NCBI GenBank assembly: GCA_900544105.1
Contig: UQUC01000009.1
Coordinates: 1 to 43,406, forward strand
Direction of reading: 5' to 3'
From: an uncultured Oscillibacter sp.
GTDB lineage: Bacteria; Bacillota; Clostridia; Oscillospirales; Oscillospiraceae
DNA length: 43,406 nt
Below, one piece after another: positions 16,143 to 22,892 of this stretch. The number at the start of each line of letters is the position of its first letter. The first letter of the stretch is position 1. The translations under genes and the position numbers were made by a program. The notes below the pieces were generated by a model. The model worked only from the letters and a program-made list of their open reading frames with translations, ran no database searches and had not been told where the DNA came from.

Positions 16143-16249
16143 GATAACACCTCTTTCTGAAGTCTGCTGGGGGATCGCGGGGGACAGCAGCTTGCTCTCT
16201 TTTCTCAGTTCTGTGCGCAGTCTGACCGGCGGTGTGCCGTCCTCCGGTC

Positions 16250-16261
16250 GCAAACGTTTGC
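16250..16261. promoter_or_regulatory. LacI-type operator of the second ABC operon (O3)
   Basis: GCAAACGTTTGC is a perfect 12-base palindrome identical to the centre of operator O2 at 6001-6020, and the flanking TC also matches. It lies 14 bases downstream of the -10 box of the operon promoter, the same geometry as at the HAD operon. Confidence 0.82.
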
Positions 16262-16275
16262 ACTTCCTTGCTACC

Positions 16276-16305
16276 ATTATAAAGAATTCTTAACGGAATT
16301 GTCAA
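16276..16305 (-). promoter_or_regulatory. Predicted sigma-A promoter of the second ABC operon
   Basis: On the minus strand a perfect -35 TTGACA (16300-16305) and perfect -10 TATAAT (16276-16281) are 18 bases apart. The transcript would begin near 16269 and run about 125 bases to the GTG start of the permease gene. Confidence 0.82.
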
Positions 16306-16428
16306 GGAGGATTATGGCTATTTTCCCATGATTTTTTTATTCAATTTCACGTGTGTTGTGTGAAATGCACAAATAAAAAGGATGACCTTTGGTTGTTATT
16401 TTTGGAGGAAGAAAAATCGGATTTGACG

Positions 16429-16449
16429 CGAAAACTGTATACGTTTTCG
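16429..16449. repeat. Inverted repeat in the permease-spo0A intergenic region
   Basis: CGAAAAC and GTTTTCG are separated by seven bases. The region is AT-rich and lies between the divergent transporter operon promoter and the spo0A terminator. It may be a regulator site; no gene starts nearby on the plus strand. The rest of 16310-16494 shows nothing recognisable. Confidence 0.4.
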
Positions 16450-16494
16450 TAAAATGAAACGAACGCTCTGATGCTGTCGAATGAAAACGAACAC

Positions 16495-16523
16495 AAAAAA
16501 GGAGACAGGGCGAGCCTGTCTCC
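16495..16523 (-). terminator. Terminator of spo0A
   Basis: GGAGACAGG pairs with CCTGTCTCC across a 5-base loop and on the minus strand is followed by six T residues. It lies 24 bases after the spo0A stop. Confidence 0.88.
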
Positions 16524-16546
16524 TTTATATAGACTGCGAAAAGCTG

Positions 16547-17299
16547 TCAGGCTTTGAGAGCTTGGTCATCTTCCAATGCCAACTGTTCTGACAAAAGGGC
16601 GATAAATTCCGCGTTAGAGGGTTTTCCACGCTGACTGCTGACGGTGCAGCCGAAGTATTTGGGGAGTGCCTCCGGTGAAGCCCGGTCCCAGGCAGTCTCA
16701 ATGGCGCTACGGATACATCGTTCTACTCGAAGGGCAGTGGTACCGTAACGCCGGGCGATCTCAGGGTAGAGGATCTTGGTCACAGTCTTGTTCAGTACAC
16801 TTGGATCGGCGGCGGTGATCAGGATCGCTTCCCGCAGATACTGGTAGCCGGAGATATTGGCAGGCATACCTGCATCATGAAGCATGTGGGTGACACGGGC
16901 TTTCAGAGAGGGACGGGTGGCTTTCGGCTTTTCCCTGAACAGGTTCCGCATCCGGTCCAACAGCGTTTCCGTCCGAAAGGGCTTTGGCAGAAAATAGGCA
17001 GCGCCCAGCTCCGTAGCTTCCGTCAGCGTCTGGTCGGAAACAAATGCGGAAGTCAGGATGGTCATAGGAGCATAGCCCAGTTCTTGAAGTTCTCGCAGCG
17101 CGCTGAGACCGTCCAGCCCCGGAAGGATCACATCCATGATCAGAATATCCGGTTCGTGTTCCTGAATCTTTTGCAGAACTTCGTCACCGGTTTGAGCCAC
17201 ATCCACCCAAAATTCTCCGGTTCTTTCCATGGCTTCCCGCAGCAGAATGCGGAATTCTGTACTGGCATCTGCCAGCAGCACCGTTCTGCGCTGTTCCAT
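16547..17299 (-). CDS. spo0A: Sporulation master regulator Spo0A
   Basis: Response regulator that, when phosphorylated, starts sporulation. The 250-residue protein has a receiver domain (residues 7-122; phospho-acceptor Asp56 in IMDVILPG, conserved Lys in FLPKPF) and the C-terminal Spo0A effector domain. That domain carries diagnostic blocks: GYQYLREAI, LYPEIARRYGTTALRVERCIRSAIETAW with the recognition helix, and KPSNAEFIALLSEQL. I start at MEQRR because GGAGGAG precedes it; the longer frame is unlikely. The usual spoIVB neighbour is not seen; the gene is next to the sigK-like fragment. The receiver is somewhat divergent from Bacillus Spo0A (LLADASTEFRILL in place of the usual acidic pocket run), but the acceptor Asp remains. 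Confidence 0.93.
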   Translation of the reverse strand: MEQRRTVLLADASTEFRILLREAMERTGEFWVDVAQTGDEVLQKIQEHEPDILIMDVILPGLDGLSALRELQELGYAPMTILTSAFVSDQTLTEATELGAAYFLPKPFRTETLLDRMRNLFREKPKATRPSLKARVTHMLHDAGMPANISGYQYLREAILITAADPSVLNKTVTKILYPEIARRYGTTALRVERCIRSAIETAWDRASPEALPKYFGCTVSSQRGKPSNAEFIALLSEQLALEDDQALKA

Positions 17300-17329
17300 G
17301 TTCCCACAACTCCTCCCCAATAAGAATGT

Positions 17330-17351
17330 GCCCGCAGATATCACTGCGGGC
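17330..17351 (-). terminator. Hairpin between sigK fragment and spo0A
   Basis: GCCCGCAG-atatca-CTGCGGGC forms an 8-pair stem 30 bases before the spo0A start. On the minus strand it lacks a clear T-run, so it may end sigK transcripts or fold in the spo0A leader. The 17352-17506 stretch is AT-rich and holds a TTGACA at 17368-17373 but no convincing -10. Confidence 0.45.
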
Positions 17352-17506
17352 ATGGTTTTGTGTATATTGTCAAAATATCATAAAATTCCATATTTTGCAA
17401 GCTAAAAAGTGAGAAAAAGGTGTAAAATATCCGCAAAGATTTTGAACGGACTGCTGGAAGCCCGCAATTTTTCCGGATGAGCCTCCGAAACTGGCCTGCG
17501 GTCCTG

Positions 17507-18166
17507 CTATTGACCGGCTCCGCTGCCCACAGGCTTTTCCAGCTCTGCCCGCAGCTTTTCCAATGCCCGCTTCTCAATACGCGATACATAGCTCCGGGAG
17601 ATCCCGAATGTGGAGGCGATCTCCCGTTGGGTCAGGGGGACGGTGCCACCAAGACCATACCGCAGGCGGATGACCTCCGATTCCCGCTGAGTCAGGCACT
17701 CCGTCACCAGCCGCCGCAGGCGGAGGGCGCTGTCCCGGTCATAGAGATCCTCCAGCATGGTGTCATCTACACCGATGACGTCCATTATCTGTAAGGCATT
17801 GCCCTCCCGGTCCGATTCGATGGTCTCTGACAGGGATACTTCTCCCTGCAATTTTTTCTGAGACCGAAAATACATTAAAATTTCATTTTCAATACATCTT
17901 GCAGCGTAAGTGGCGAGCCGGGCACCTTTGGAGGGATCAAAGCTGGAGATCCCCTTGATAAGCCCAATGGTCCCGATGGAGATCAGATCATCCTGATCGG
18001 AACTTTGCGCGTAGTATTTCTTTAACATGTGGTTCAAAGGCACAAGGAGCTTTTCCTCGCCCCATATCTTCCCTAAATATTGATGCAAAAGATAGTGAAG
18101 AAACCCTGTCTGGTAATATGCGGTTCGACAGCTATAATCGTCACTTGGATATATTGTATAACACAC
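17507..18166 (-). CDS. sigK: Sporulation sigma factor SigK-like, 5' end replaced at an element junction
   Basis: From about residue 46 on, this matches the late mother-cell sigma factor SigK: core-binding region 2 (DQDDLISIGTIGLIKG, RLATYAARCIENEILMYFR) and region 4 with the promoter-binding helix (LTQREIASTFGISRSYVSRIEKRALEKL). The first 45 residues (MCYTIYPSDDYS onward) are unrelated to any sigma factor and come from AT-richer DNA. SigK proteins normally have about 60 more conserved residues before KKYYAQ. No frame upstream contains them, so a frameshift does not explain the loss. The ATG used here has no good ribosome site. The likely reading is the 3' half of sigK at the left end of an integrated element, functional only after excision; a dead remnant is the alternative. 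Confidence 0.75.
   Translation of the reverse strand: MCYTIYPSDDYSCRTAYYQTGFLHYLLHQYLGKIWGEEKLLVPLNHMLKKYYAQSSDQDDLISIGTIGLIKGISSFDPSKGARLATYAARCIENEILMYFRSQKKLQGEVSLSETIESDREGNALQIMDVIGVDDTMLEDLYDRDSALRLRRLVTECLTQRESEVIRLRYGLGGTVPLTQREIASTFGISRSYVSRIEKRALEKLRAELEKPVGSGAGQ
18015..18060. mobile_element. Predicted left junction (attL zone) of the ICE within sigK
   Basis: Homology to SigK stops in this interval; the last clearly sigma-like codons encode LKKYYAQ. From here rightward, sequence composition becomes AT-richer and all genes belong to the mobile element. The exact core cannot be set without the right junction, which lies outside the window. Confidence 0.5.
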
Positions 18167-18173
18167 ATATTCT
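18145..18173 (+). promoter_or_regulatory. Predicted promoter of the element's repA-parAB operon
   Basis: TTGGAT (18145-18150) and TATTCT (18168-18173) are 17 bases apart. The transcript would begin near 18180, that is, at the first bases of the 53-bp palindrome. Confidence 0.6.
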
Positions 18174-18177
18174 GTTG

Positions 18178-18230
18178 CCTACATAAGCAAATGGAGCATA
18201 CATCATGTATGCTCCATTTGCTTATGTAGG
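18178..18230. repeat. Perfect 53-bp palindrome before repA
   Basis: Two perfect 26-base arms, CCTACATAAGCAAATGGAGC plus ATACAT and its complement, are separated by a single C. The 3' edge (GTAGG) touches the AGGAGGAGG ribosome site of repA. In RNA it would form one long hairpin at the very 5' end of the transcript; in DNA it could form a cruciform. It may be a replication or regulator site of the element. Confidence 0.85.
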
Positions 18231-18247
18231 AGGAGGTGGTGAATCTT

Positions 18248-18613
18248 ATGCCATTGAATTTTCCCTATTACTACGGTCATTCCGGTGAACAATACGCTTT
18301 CTTCCGTATCCCCAAATTGTTGCTGACCGATGACCGCTTTGCAGAAATCTCGACCGATGCCAAACTGCTGTACGGACTGCTGCTGGATCGTATGGAACTG
18401 TCCTATCGGAACGGCTGGATCGACGAGCAGAACCGCGTCTTTATCATCTTCACCGCAGAGGAAGTCATGGACACCCTGCGCTGCCGCTCCGAGAAAGCAG
18501 CGCAGCTTTTTTCCGAACTGGACAGCACGAAAGGCATTGGCCTGATTGAGAGAAAACGGCAGGGGCTTGGGCGGCCCACGCTGATTTATGTAAAAAACTT
18601 TTCCGGTGCATAA
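18248..18613 (+). CDS. Replication initiator RepA_N-domain protein, truncated
   Basis: A 121-residue protein matching the N-terminal winged-helix domain of RepA_N replication initiators: QYAFFRIPKLLLTDDRF, DAKLLYGLLLDRMELS, FTAEEVMDTLRCRSEKA and GLIERKRQGLGRPTLIYVKNF. It would bind element DNA to start replication or control copy state. The AGGAGGAGG at 18229 serves this ATG, or a GTG nine bases earlier. Intact relatives run on well beyond the last block, often to 250 residues or more. Here a stop follows directly after VKNFSGA and the next 180 bases look like a frameshifted remainder, so only the DNA-binding domain may be made. It heads the repA-parA-parB operon. Confidence 0.8.
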   Translation: MPLNFPYYYGHSGEQYAFFRIPKLLLTDDRFAEISTDAKLLYGLLLDRMELSYRNGWIDEQNRVFIIFTAEEVMDTLRCRSEKAAQLFSELDSTKGIGLIERKRQGLGRPTLIYVKNFSGA

Positions 18614-18636
18614 TTTGTCCTGCTATGAGCCAACTA

Positions 18637-18790
18637 CGCTATTTTTGCAGCGGAAATATTCTCCAATTTCCAGAGATTCGATAATCGAATTTCAAGACAT
18701 TCGATTTCCGAACTTCTGGACATTCGATAATCGAACGCTAATAAGACTGAGATATAGCAAGACTGAGAATAGAAAGAATACTACCCGAAA
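18637..18790 (+). pseudogene. Probable decayed repA linker region
   Basis: The stretch after the repA stop translates, in alternating frames, into repetitive S/N/K/F/R-rich peptide (for example SNFKTFDFRTSGHS), like the variable linker after the RepA_N domain. A TCGATAATCGAA-type motif recurs (18676-18689 and 18723-18736). Several stops in all frames suggest loss of the C-terminal region. Low certainty. Confidence 0.35.
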
Positions 18791-18868
18791 AAAGAATAAC
18801 TGTAAGAAGCAACAGCTTTGTTAGAACAGGGGCCGCAAGGCTCCTTTTTTGTTGGAGGAGGTGTCCCA

Positions 18869-19678
18869 TTGAAAACAATCGCACTGGCAAATCAGAAGGG
18901 CGGCGTGGGTAAGACCACCACAGCCGCCAGCCTCGGCATTGGTCTTTCTCGGCAAGGTAAAAGAGTCTTGTTGATCGACGCCGATGCACAGGGCAATCTC
19001 ACGCAGATGTTGGGCTGGCCGCAGCCTGACGAATTATCCCCCACACTCTCCACCTTGATGGAAAAGATCATCGCGGAGCAGCCCATCGCCCCCGACGAGG
19101 GCATTCTGCACCACCCGTCCGGCGTCCACCTTGTCCCCGCCAATATTGAACTATCGGCGTTGGAGGTTACGCTGGTCAACACCATGAGCCGTGAAACGGT
19201 ACTGCGGCAATATCTGTCCACCGTGGCAGAGCACTACGATTACGCGCTCATCGACTGTATGCCCTCGCTGGGTATGCTGACGATCAATGCCCTCACCGCT
19301 GCGGACAGCGTGATTATCCCCGTGCAGGCGCAGTATCTTCCAGCCAAAGGACTGGAGCAGCTTTTGCGAACCATCACCCGTGTCAAGCGGCAGCTCAACC
19401 CGAAGCTGGAGGTAGACGGCATTGTGCTGACGATGGTGGACAGCCGCACCACACTGGCGCGGGAGATCAACGCGCTTGTCCGCAAGACCTACGGCGGTCA
19501 TGTGTTCGCAAGCGAAATTCCTCGGTCCATCAAGGCAGCGGAGATCAGCGTAGAAAACAAAAGCATTTACGACCATGACCGCAGCGGCAAGGCGGCGCTG
19601 GCGTATGAAAACCTGACGAGGGAGGTGTTGAGCCTTGGCAAGCAAATTAAGCGGCATCGAGCTGACCCGGTACGATGA
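18869..19678 (+). CDS. parA: ParA/Soj-type partition ATPase
   Basis: A 269-residue P-loop ATPase that with ParB would stabilise the excised element. The deviant Walker A KGGVGKTT begins at residue 10; the second motif is LIDADAQGN and the Walker B-like block is YALIDCMPSLG. Start is a TTG at 18869 with GGAGGAGG twelve bases upstream; the longer frame reads through the ribosome site. The 3' end overlaps parB by 44 bases, so the two are translationally coupled. Length and motifs are normal for small chromosomal or plasmid ParA proteins. Confidence 0.92.
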   Translation: MKTIALANQKGGVGKTTTAASLGIGLSRQGKRVLLIDADAQGNLTQMLGWPQPDELSPTLSTLMEKIIAEQPIAPDEGILHHPSGVHLVPANIELSALEVTLVNTMSRETVLRQYLSTVAEHYDYALIDCMPSLGMLTINALTAADSVIIPVQAQYLPAKGLEQLLRTITRVKRQLNPKLEVDGIVLTMVDSRTTLAREINALVRKTYGGHVFASEIPRSIKAAEISVENKSIYDHDRSGKAALAYENLTREVLSLGKQIKRHRADPVR

Positions 19679-20573
19679 CCTGTTCAAAACGGACGCGGAG
19701 CGTGAAGCCGACCGGCAGGAGCGGATTCAGATCGTTCCCGCCACAGAAGTTTTCCCATACTCCCGCCAGCCGTACACCATTGACCGGCCCACGCCTGATT
19801 TGGTGCGGCTCATGGACAGTATTGAGCATATCGGCATTGCGGAGCCGTTAATTGTCCGCCCCCGTGATGCTGGCGGATACGAGATCATTTCCGGCCACCG
19901 GCGCGATTACTGCGCGAAGGCCGTGGGATTGGATACCCGCCCCGTCATCGTCCGCAATTACAGCGACGAGGAAGCGGACATCCTTGTGGTGGACTACAAC
20001 ATCAACCGCGAGGACTTACTCCCCAGCGAGAAAGCCAAAGCCTACAAGCTGAAGCTGGACGCCATGAAACGGCAGGGCCAGCGGACAGATTTAACTTCTG
20101 CCCAAGTTGGGCAGAAGTTAGGAGGCCGCTTTTCTGTGGAACTTTTGGCTGAACAGGTCAACGAAAGCCGTATGCAAATCCAACGCTATGTGCGCCTGAA
20201 TAAGCTGATTCCGCCGCTATTGGACGCGGTGGACGCGGGAACGCTCAAGTTCGTTCCCGCGGCGGATTTCCTCTCCCACCTGTCCGAAAAAGAACAGACC
20301 TACCTTCTGCTGGTCATGGAGCGCGATGAGGTATCCCCGTCGTTGGGACAGGCCCAACGGCTCAAGCAGCTCAGTGGCGAGGGCAAGTTGGAAAACAACA
20401 TCATCGACCTCATCATGCAGGAGGAAAAGCCACTGGAACGCAAGGTCACCATCCGCAACGACCGCCTGCAAAAATACTTCCCCGCCAGCTACACCCCAAA
20501 GCAGATGGAAGATGTCATCATCAAGCTGCTGGAGGGCTGGCACCGCAAGCGGCAGCAGGAGCAGAGCCGATGA
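19635..20573 (+). CDS. parB: ParB/Spo0J-like partition protein
   Basis: A 312-residue ParB-family protein. The ParB/Srx domain (about 35-130) has the CTP-binding motifs IAEPLIVRP and ISGHRRDYCAKAVGL; note GHRR, as in classic ParB. A helix-turn-helix (LLAEQVNESRMQIQRYVRLNKLIPPLL) follows, then a helical C-terminal region. The start is a TTG with GGAGGTG upstream, inside the end of parA. A perfect 29-base palindrome lies within the coding region at 20092-20120 and encodes LTSAQVGQKL; it could be the cognate parS. The gene is followed after 12 bases by the next accessory gene. Confidence 0.9.
   Translation: MASKLSGIELTRYDDLFKTDAEREADRQERIQIVPATEVFPYSRQPYTIDRPTPDLVRLMDSIEHIGIAEPLIVRPRDAGGYEIISGHRRDYCAKAVGLDTRPVIVRNYSDEEADILVVDYNINREDLLPSEKAKAYKLKLDAMKRQGQRTDLTSAQVGQKLGGRFSVELLAEQVNESRMQIQRYVRLNKLIPPLLDAVDAGTLKFVPAADFLSHLSEKEQTYLLLVMERDEVSPSLGQAQRLKQLSGEGKLENNIIDLIMQEEKPLERKVTIRNDRLQKYFPASYTPKQMEDVIIKLLEGWHRKRQQEQSR
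20092..20120. repeat. Perfect 29-bp palindrome inside parB
   Basis: TAACTTCTGCCCAA and TTGGGCAGAAGTTA flank a single G. It is placed between the ParB/Srx and helix-turn-helix coding parts. Long exact palindromes are rare in coding DNA; a partition (parS-like) or autoregulatory site is plausible. Confidence 0.75.
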
Positions 20574-20585
20574 GGAGGTGCAGCT

Positions 20586-21419
20586 ATGCGACGAAATGAA
20601 TTACCTGATACCTGTTTTTCCGTTCTGCCTTCTACCGGGCAGCTTATTATCATCAAAAAAAGCGAGAGTGGCTACTATCCCTCCGAATGGGACATCGGAA
20701 ACCGCGAGGAAAACCGTGACATTGCCAGCAGTCACAACGTGAGCCGTGGTATTTCAGATATGCAGGAATCCGCTATGCTGGCCGGATCAATGTTTGGGTG
20801 GGATACGCCCGGCGCAAATCCGCAGTGGTACTTAGACAATGCAAAGTATGCGAATGCCAATATTCTACAAGGGCATGTCAAGGACCCTGTTATGAGCATT
20901 TATTACCCCATCAACGGTCTAATCCTGCGTTACGAAATCATGGGGAAGCAGCAACCATATCTGCCTATGGACAAACTGCCCAATGAGCTGATGGGAATGA
21001 ATGCTCAATTTATCATGCAACCAGATTTGGTGTGTGGGAGGCCGGTTATACCAGTAAAAGTAACCTTTGCAAAAAACGGGAGCTGCACTGTGGAATTAGA
21101 GCGCGGCAGTTATGTTGCCGGACGGATCATCAACGCCGACTATCAAATTACGGCGAGTGTCCGTGTGGGTAATGCCGAGTTTGCCATAGGTGAATGTGAT
21201 AAAGCCCCTGATCCGTTTGTGACATGGGTGCGCAATTGCAAAAATGATGGAGATGGCCCACCCAATTACTTTTGGGGACATTACAGAAGCTATCGTGCCG
21301 CCGCTATTGAAGATTTCTGCAAACGAGCAGGTGATGAATACAAAAAGCAACAAGATCACATGGCACAGCAAGAACAAAATCGCACCACGCCGAAAAAAGA
21401 AAGAGGTGAAGCACGATGA
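20586..21419 (+). CDS. ICE accessory protein of unknown function (277 residues)
   Basis: A protein often seen behind parB in Clostridial ICEs; I cannot give it a function. The N-terminus reads ELPDTCFSVLPSTGQLIIIKKSESGYYPSEW, followed by a helical middle with SMFGWDTPGANPQWYLDNAKY, the position of a DUF3849-like segment. A beta-rich C-terminal half (from about 90) ends in a basic, Gln-rich tail. No signal peptide or membrane segment. ATG with GAGGAGGTG upstream. Its stop overlaps the next start by 4 bases. The C-terminal ERGEAR is encoded by the ribosome site of the next gene. GC is lower (about 48 percent) than in parAB. Confidence 0.7.
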   Translation: MRRNELPDTCFSVLPSTGQLIIIKKSESGYYPSEWDIGNREENRDIASSHNVSRGISDMQESAMLAGSMFGWDTPGANPQWYLDNAKYANANILQGHVKDPVMSIYYPINGLILRYEIMGKQQPYLPMDKLPNELMGMNAQFIMQPDLVCGRPVIPVKVTFAKNGSCTVELERGSYVAGRIINADYQITASVRVGNAEFAIGECDKAPDPFVTWVRNCKNDGDGPPNYFWGHYRSYRAAAIEDFCKRAGDEYKKQQDHMAQQEQNRTTPKKERGEAR

Positions 21420-22063
21420 GTGACCGTGAGCCGGTAGACATCATGGGCGTTATCGCCTTTCCAAACCCCAACAAGGATGAGCGCGTGATCCGCTTCATCG
21501 ACAGCGAATACCACACACTCTTTACCATCAAGGATGGGGAAAGCATCGTCATTACCCGCTTTGACGGTGAAAAGATGATCCTGCCCTGCACCTACATTGA
21601 CGATTCCCACAGCTGCATTGGCGGTTCCGTCTACCATATCCGCGAGTTTGCGGAAACGCAGGAGCGCAACGGCAACACCTATGTTCCCAGTGCGCCGAAA
21701 ATCAGTGACGAGATCGGCACCTATGAAATCTATCAGATCCCAGCAACCGCTGATGTGGACTACTATTTCCGGTCTTATGAAGCGGCGAAGGGGAAACTTC
21801 GGAGTGCTGATTATCAGCGTTCTTACGCCGGTATGTACGCAAAGGGAAATTCGCTGGAGGATCTGTGGGCAAAGCACAATAGGGATTCCCGCCCCTTCGC
21901 CCATCGGATGCGTTCCATGTCCGTAAGCGACATCGTGGTACTGACGCAAGGTGGAAGGAAAACCGCCTACTACGCAGATACCATCGGTTTCAAGGAGGTT
22001 CCGGAGTTTTTGGCACAACAGAGAGTGCAAAAGAAACACAAAGAACGAGGTGAAGCCAGATGA
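21416..22063 (+). CDS. YodL-domain accessory protein
   Basis: A 215-residue protein. Residues 1-90 form a beta-rich domain (VIRFIDSEYHTLFTIKDGESIVITRFDG, YIDDSHSCIGGSVYHIREFAE), as in many ICE polyvalent proteins. Residues 100-200 match the YodL-like domain (YEIYQIPATADVDYYFRSYE, LEDLWAKHNRD, SMSVSDIVVL, YYADTIGFKEVPEFL). The YodL domain is common in ICE and phage polyvalent proteins and has no established activity. Overlaps both neighbours by 4 bases, so the trio 20586-22881 is one translational unit. The tail KERGEAR again encodes the next ribosome site. Confidence 0.75.
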   Translation: MSDREPVDIMGVIAFPNPNKDERVIRFIDSEYHTLFTIKDGESIVITRFDGEKMILPCTYIDDSHSCIGGSVYHIREFAETQERNGNTYVPSAPKISDEIGTYEIYQIPATADVDYYFRSYEAAKGKLRSADYQRSYAGMYAKGNSLEDLWAKHNRDSRPFAHRMRSMSVSDIVVLTQGGRKTAYYADTIGFKEVPEFLAQQRVQKKHKERGEAR

Positions 22064-22881
22064 ACTATGACGCGCAGAAGGTGACCTATCAGGAGGTCAC
22101 GATTTTTGACCGACCGGCATTGTTTACGGAATGCCGCATTGACCGAACCACCGTGCCGGAGGGCGTATATCGCTACGAGCTGCGCCATGGGGATGAGGAT
22201 TGGGGTGAGCCAGTAGAATTGTCCCGAAACATTGTGGTCAATTACTATGGTACTGTCCTTACCCGCGAGCCGTTTCAGCTTCCCATTGATGGGTGGATTC
22301 CAATGGAGAATGACAGCCTTTCCTTTCTGGATGGTGAGTGTCGCACCCTTTCGGAATTTCAGCAGAAGTATCCCACCAGCGAGAAAGATGTCATTGACTT
22401 TTACAGCGTCAATGATCCTGCGCTGCACAATCTCTACTTCTCCCGCAGTGAGGAACAGGACAAGACCGTGGGCTGCGTGGGACACCTGCGGGGTGATTTT
22501 GGCAGCGGCAAGCAGTTTTATACAACATGGTGGCCCCACCAGCATAACACGCTGAACACGCCGGAGTTTAAGGCCGATATTGACCGCACCGTGAACTGGC
22601 TGCGGGAGCAGCCGGATTCCCCACTGCGGGACTTTGCCGCCATGAACCGTTGCTGTGACCGCTATGGGAGGACCTGCGCCATCAAGAGCGCGATGTTTCC
22701 TTCCTGCGGCTTCATGGTGAAAACCAAACAGTATGTGTATATGCTCCGCTGTACGCCGGTTAAAGGTGATTACCAGTTTTATATTTATTGCTATCAGCGA
22801 AAACCATTTGAAAAGGCCCAAAAAGAGCAGCAAAAGAGTGACCGGCTCCAAGTGAAAAAGCGAACAGAGCCGGAGAGATAG
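22060..22881 (+). CDS. LPD28-like accessory protein
   Basis: A 273-residue protein. Its N-terminal 90 residues (VTIFDRPALFTECRIDR, VPEGVYRYELRHGDED, VVNYYGTVLTREPF) resemble the large-polyvalent-protein-associated domain 28 found in ICE proteins of gut Firmicutes. The C-terminal part (from about 110) has Cys/Trp-rich patches (TTWWPHQHNTL, NRCCDRYGRTCAIKSAMFP) but no motif I can name. A 4-base overlap couples it to the YodL gene, and the giant helicase gene starts 11 bases later. Probably made together with the giant protein; function not known. Confidence 0.65.
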   Translation: MNYDAQKVTYQEVTIFDRPALFTECRIDRTTVPEGVYRYELRHGDEDWGEPVELSRNIVVNYYGTVLTREPFQLPIDGWIPMENDSLSFLDGECRTLSEFQQKYPTSEKDVIDFYSVNDPALHNLYFSRSEEQDKTVGCVGHLRGDFGSGKQFYTTWWPHQHNTLNTPEFKADIDRTVNWLREQPDSPLRDFAAMNRCCDRYGRTCAIKSAMFPSCGFMVKTKQYVYMLRCTPVKGDYQFYIYCYQRKPFEKAQKEQQKSDRLQVKKRTEPER

Positions 22882-22892
22882 GAGGTGCCAAC

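Noticed and set aside
18600..18824. 72-residue frame between repA and parA
   Set aside because: Basic, low-complexity translation without ribosome site, overlapping the decayed repA linker and the parA leader.
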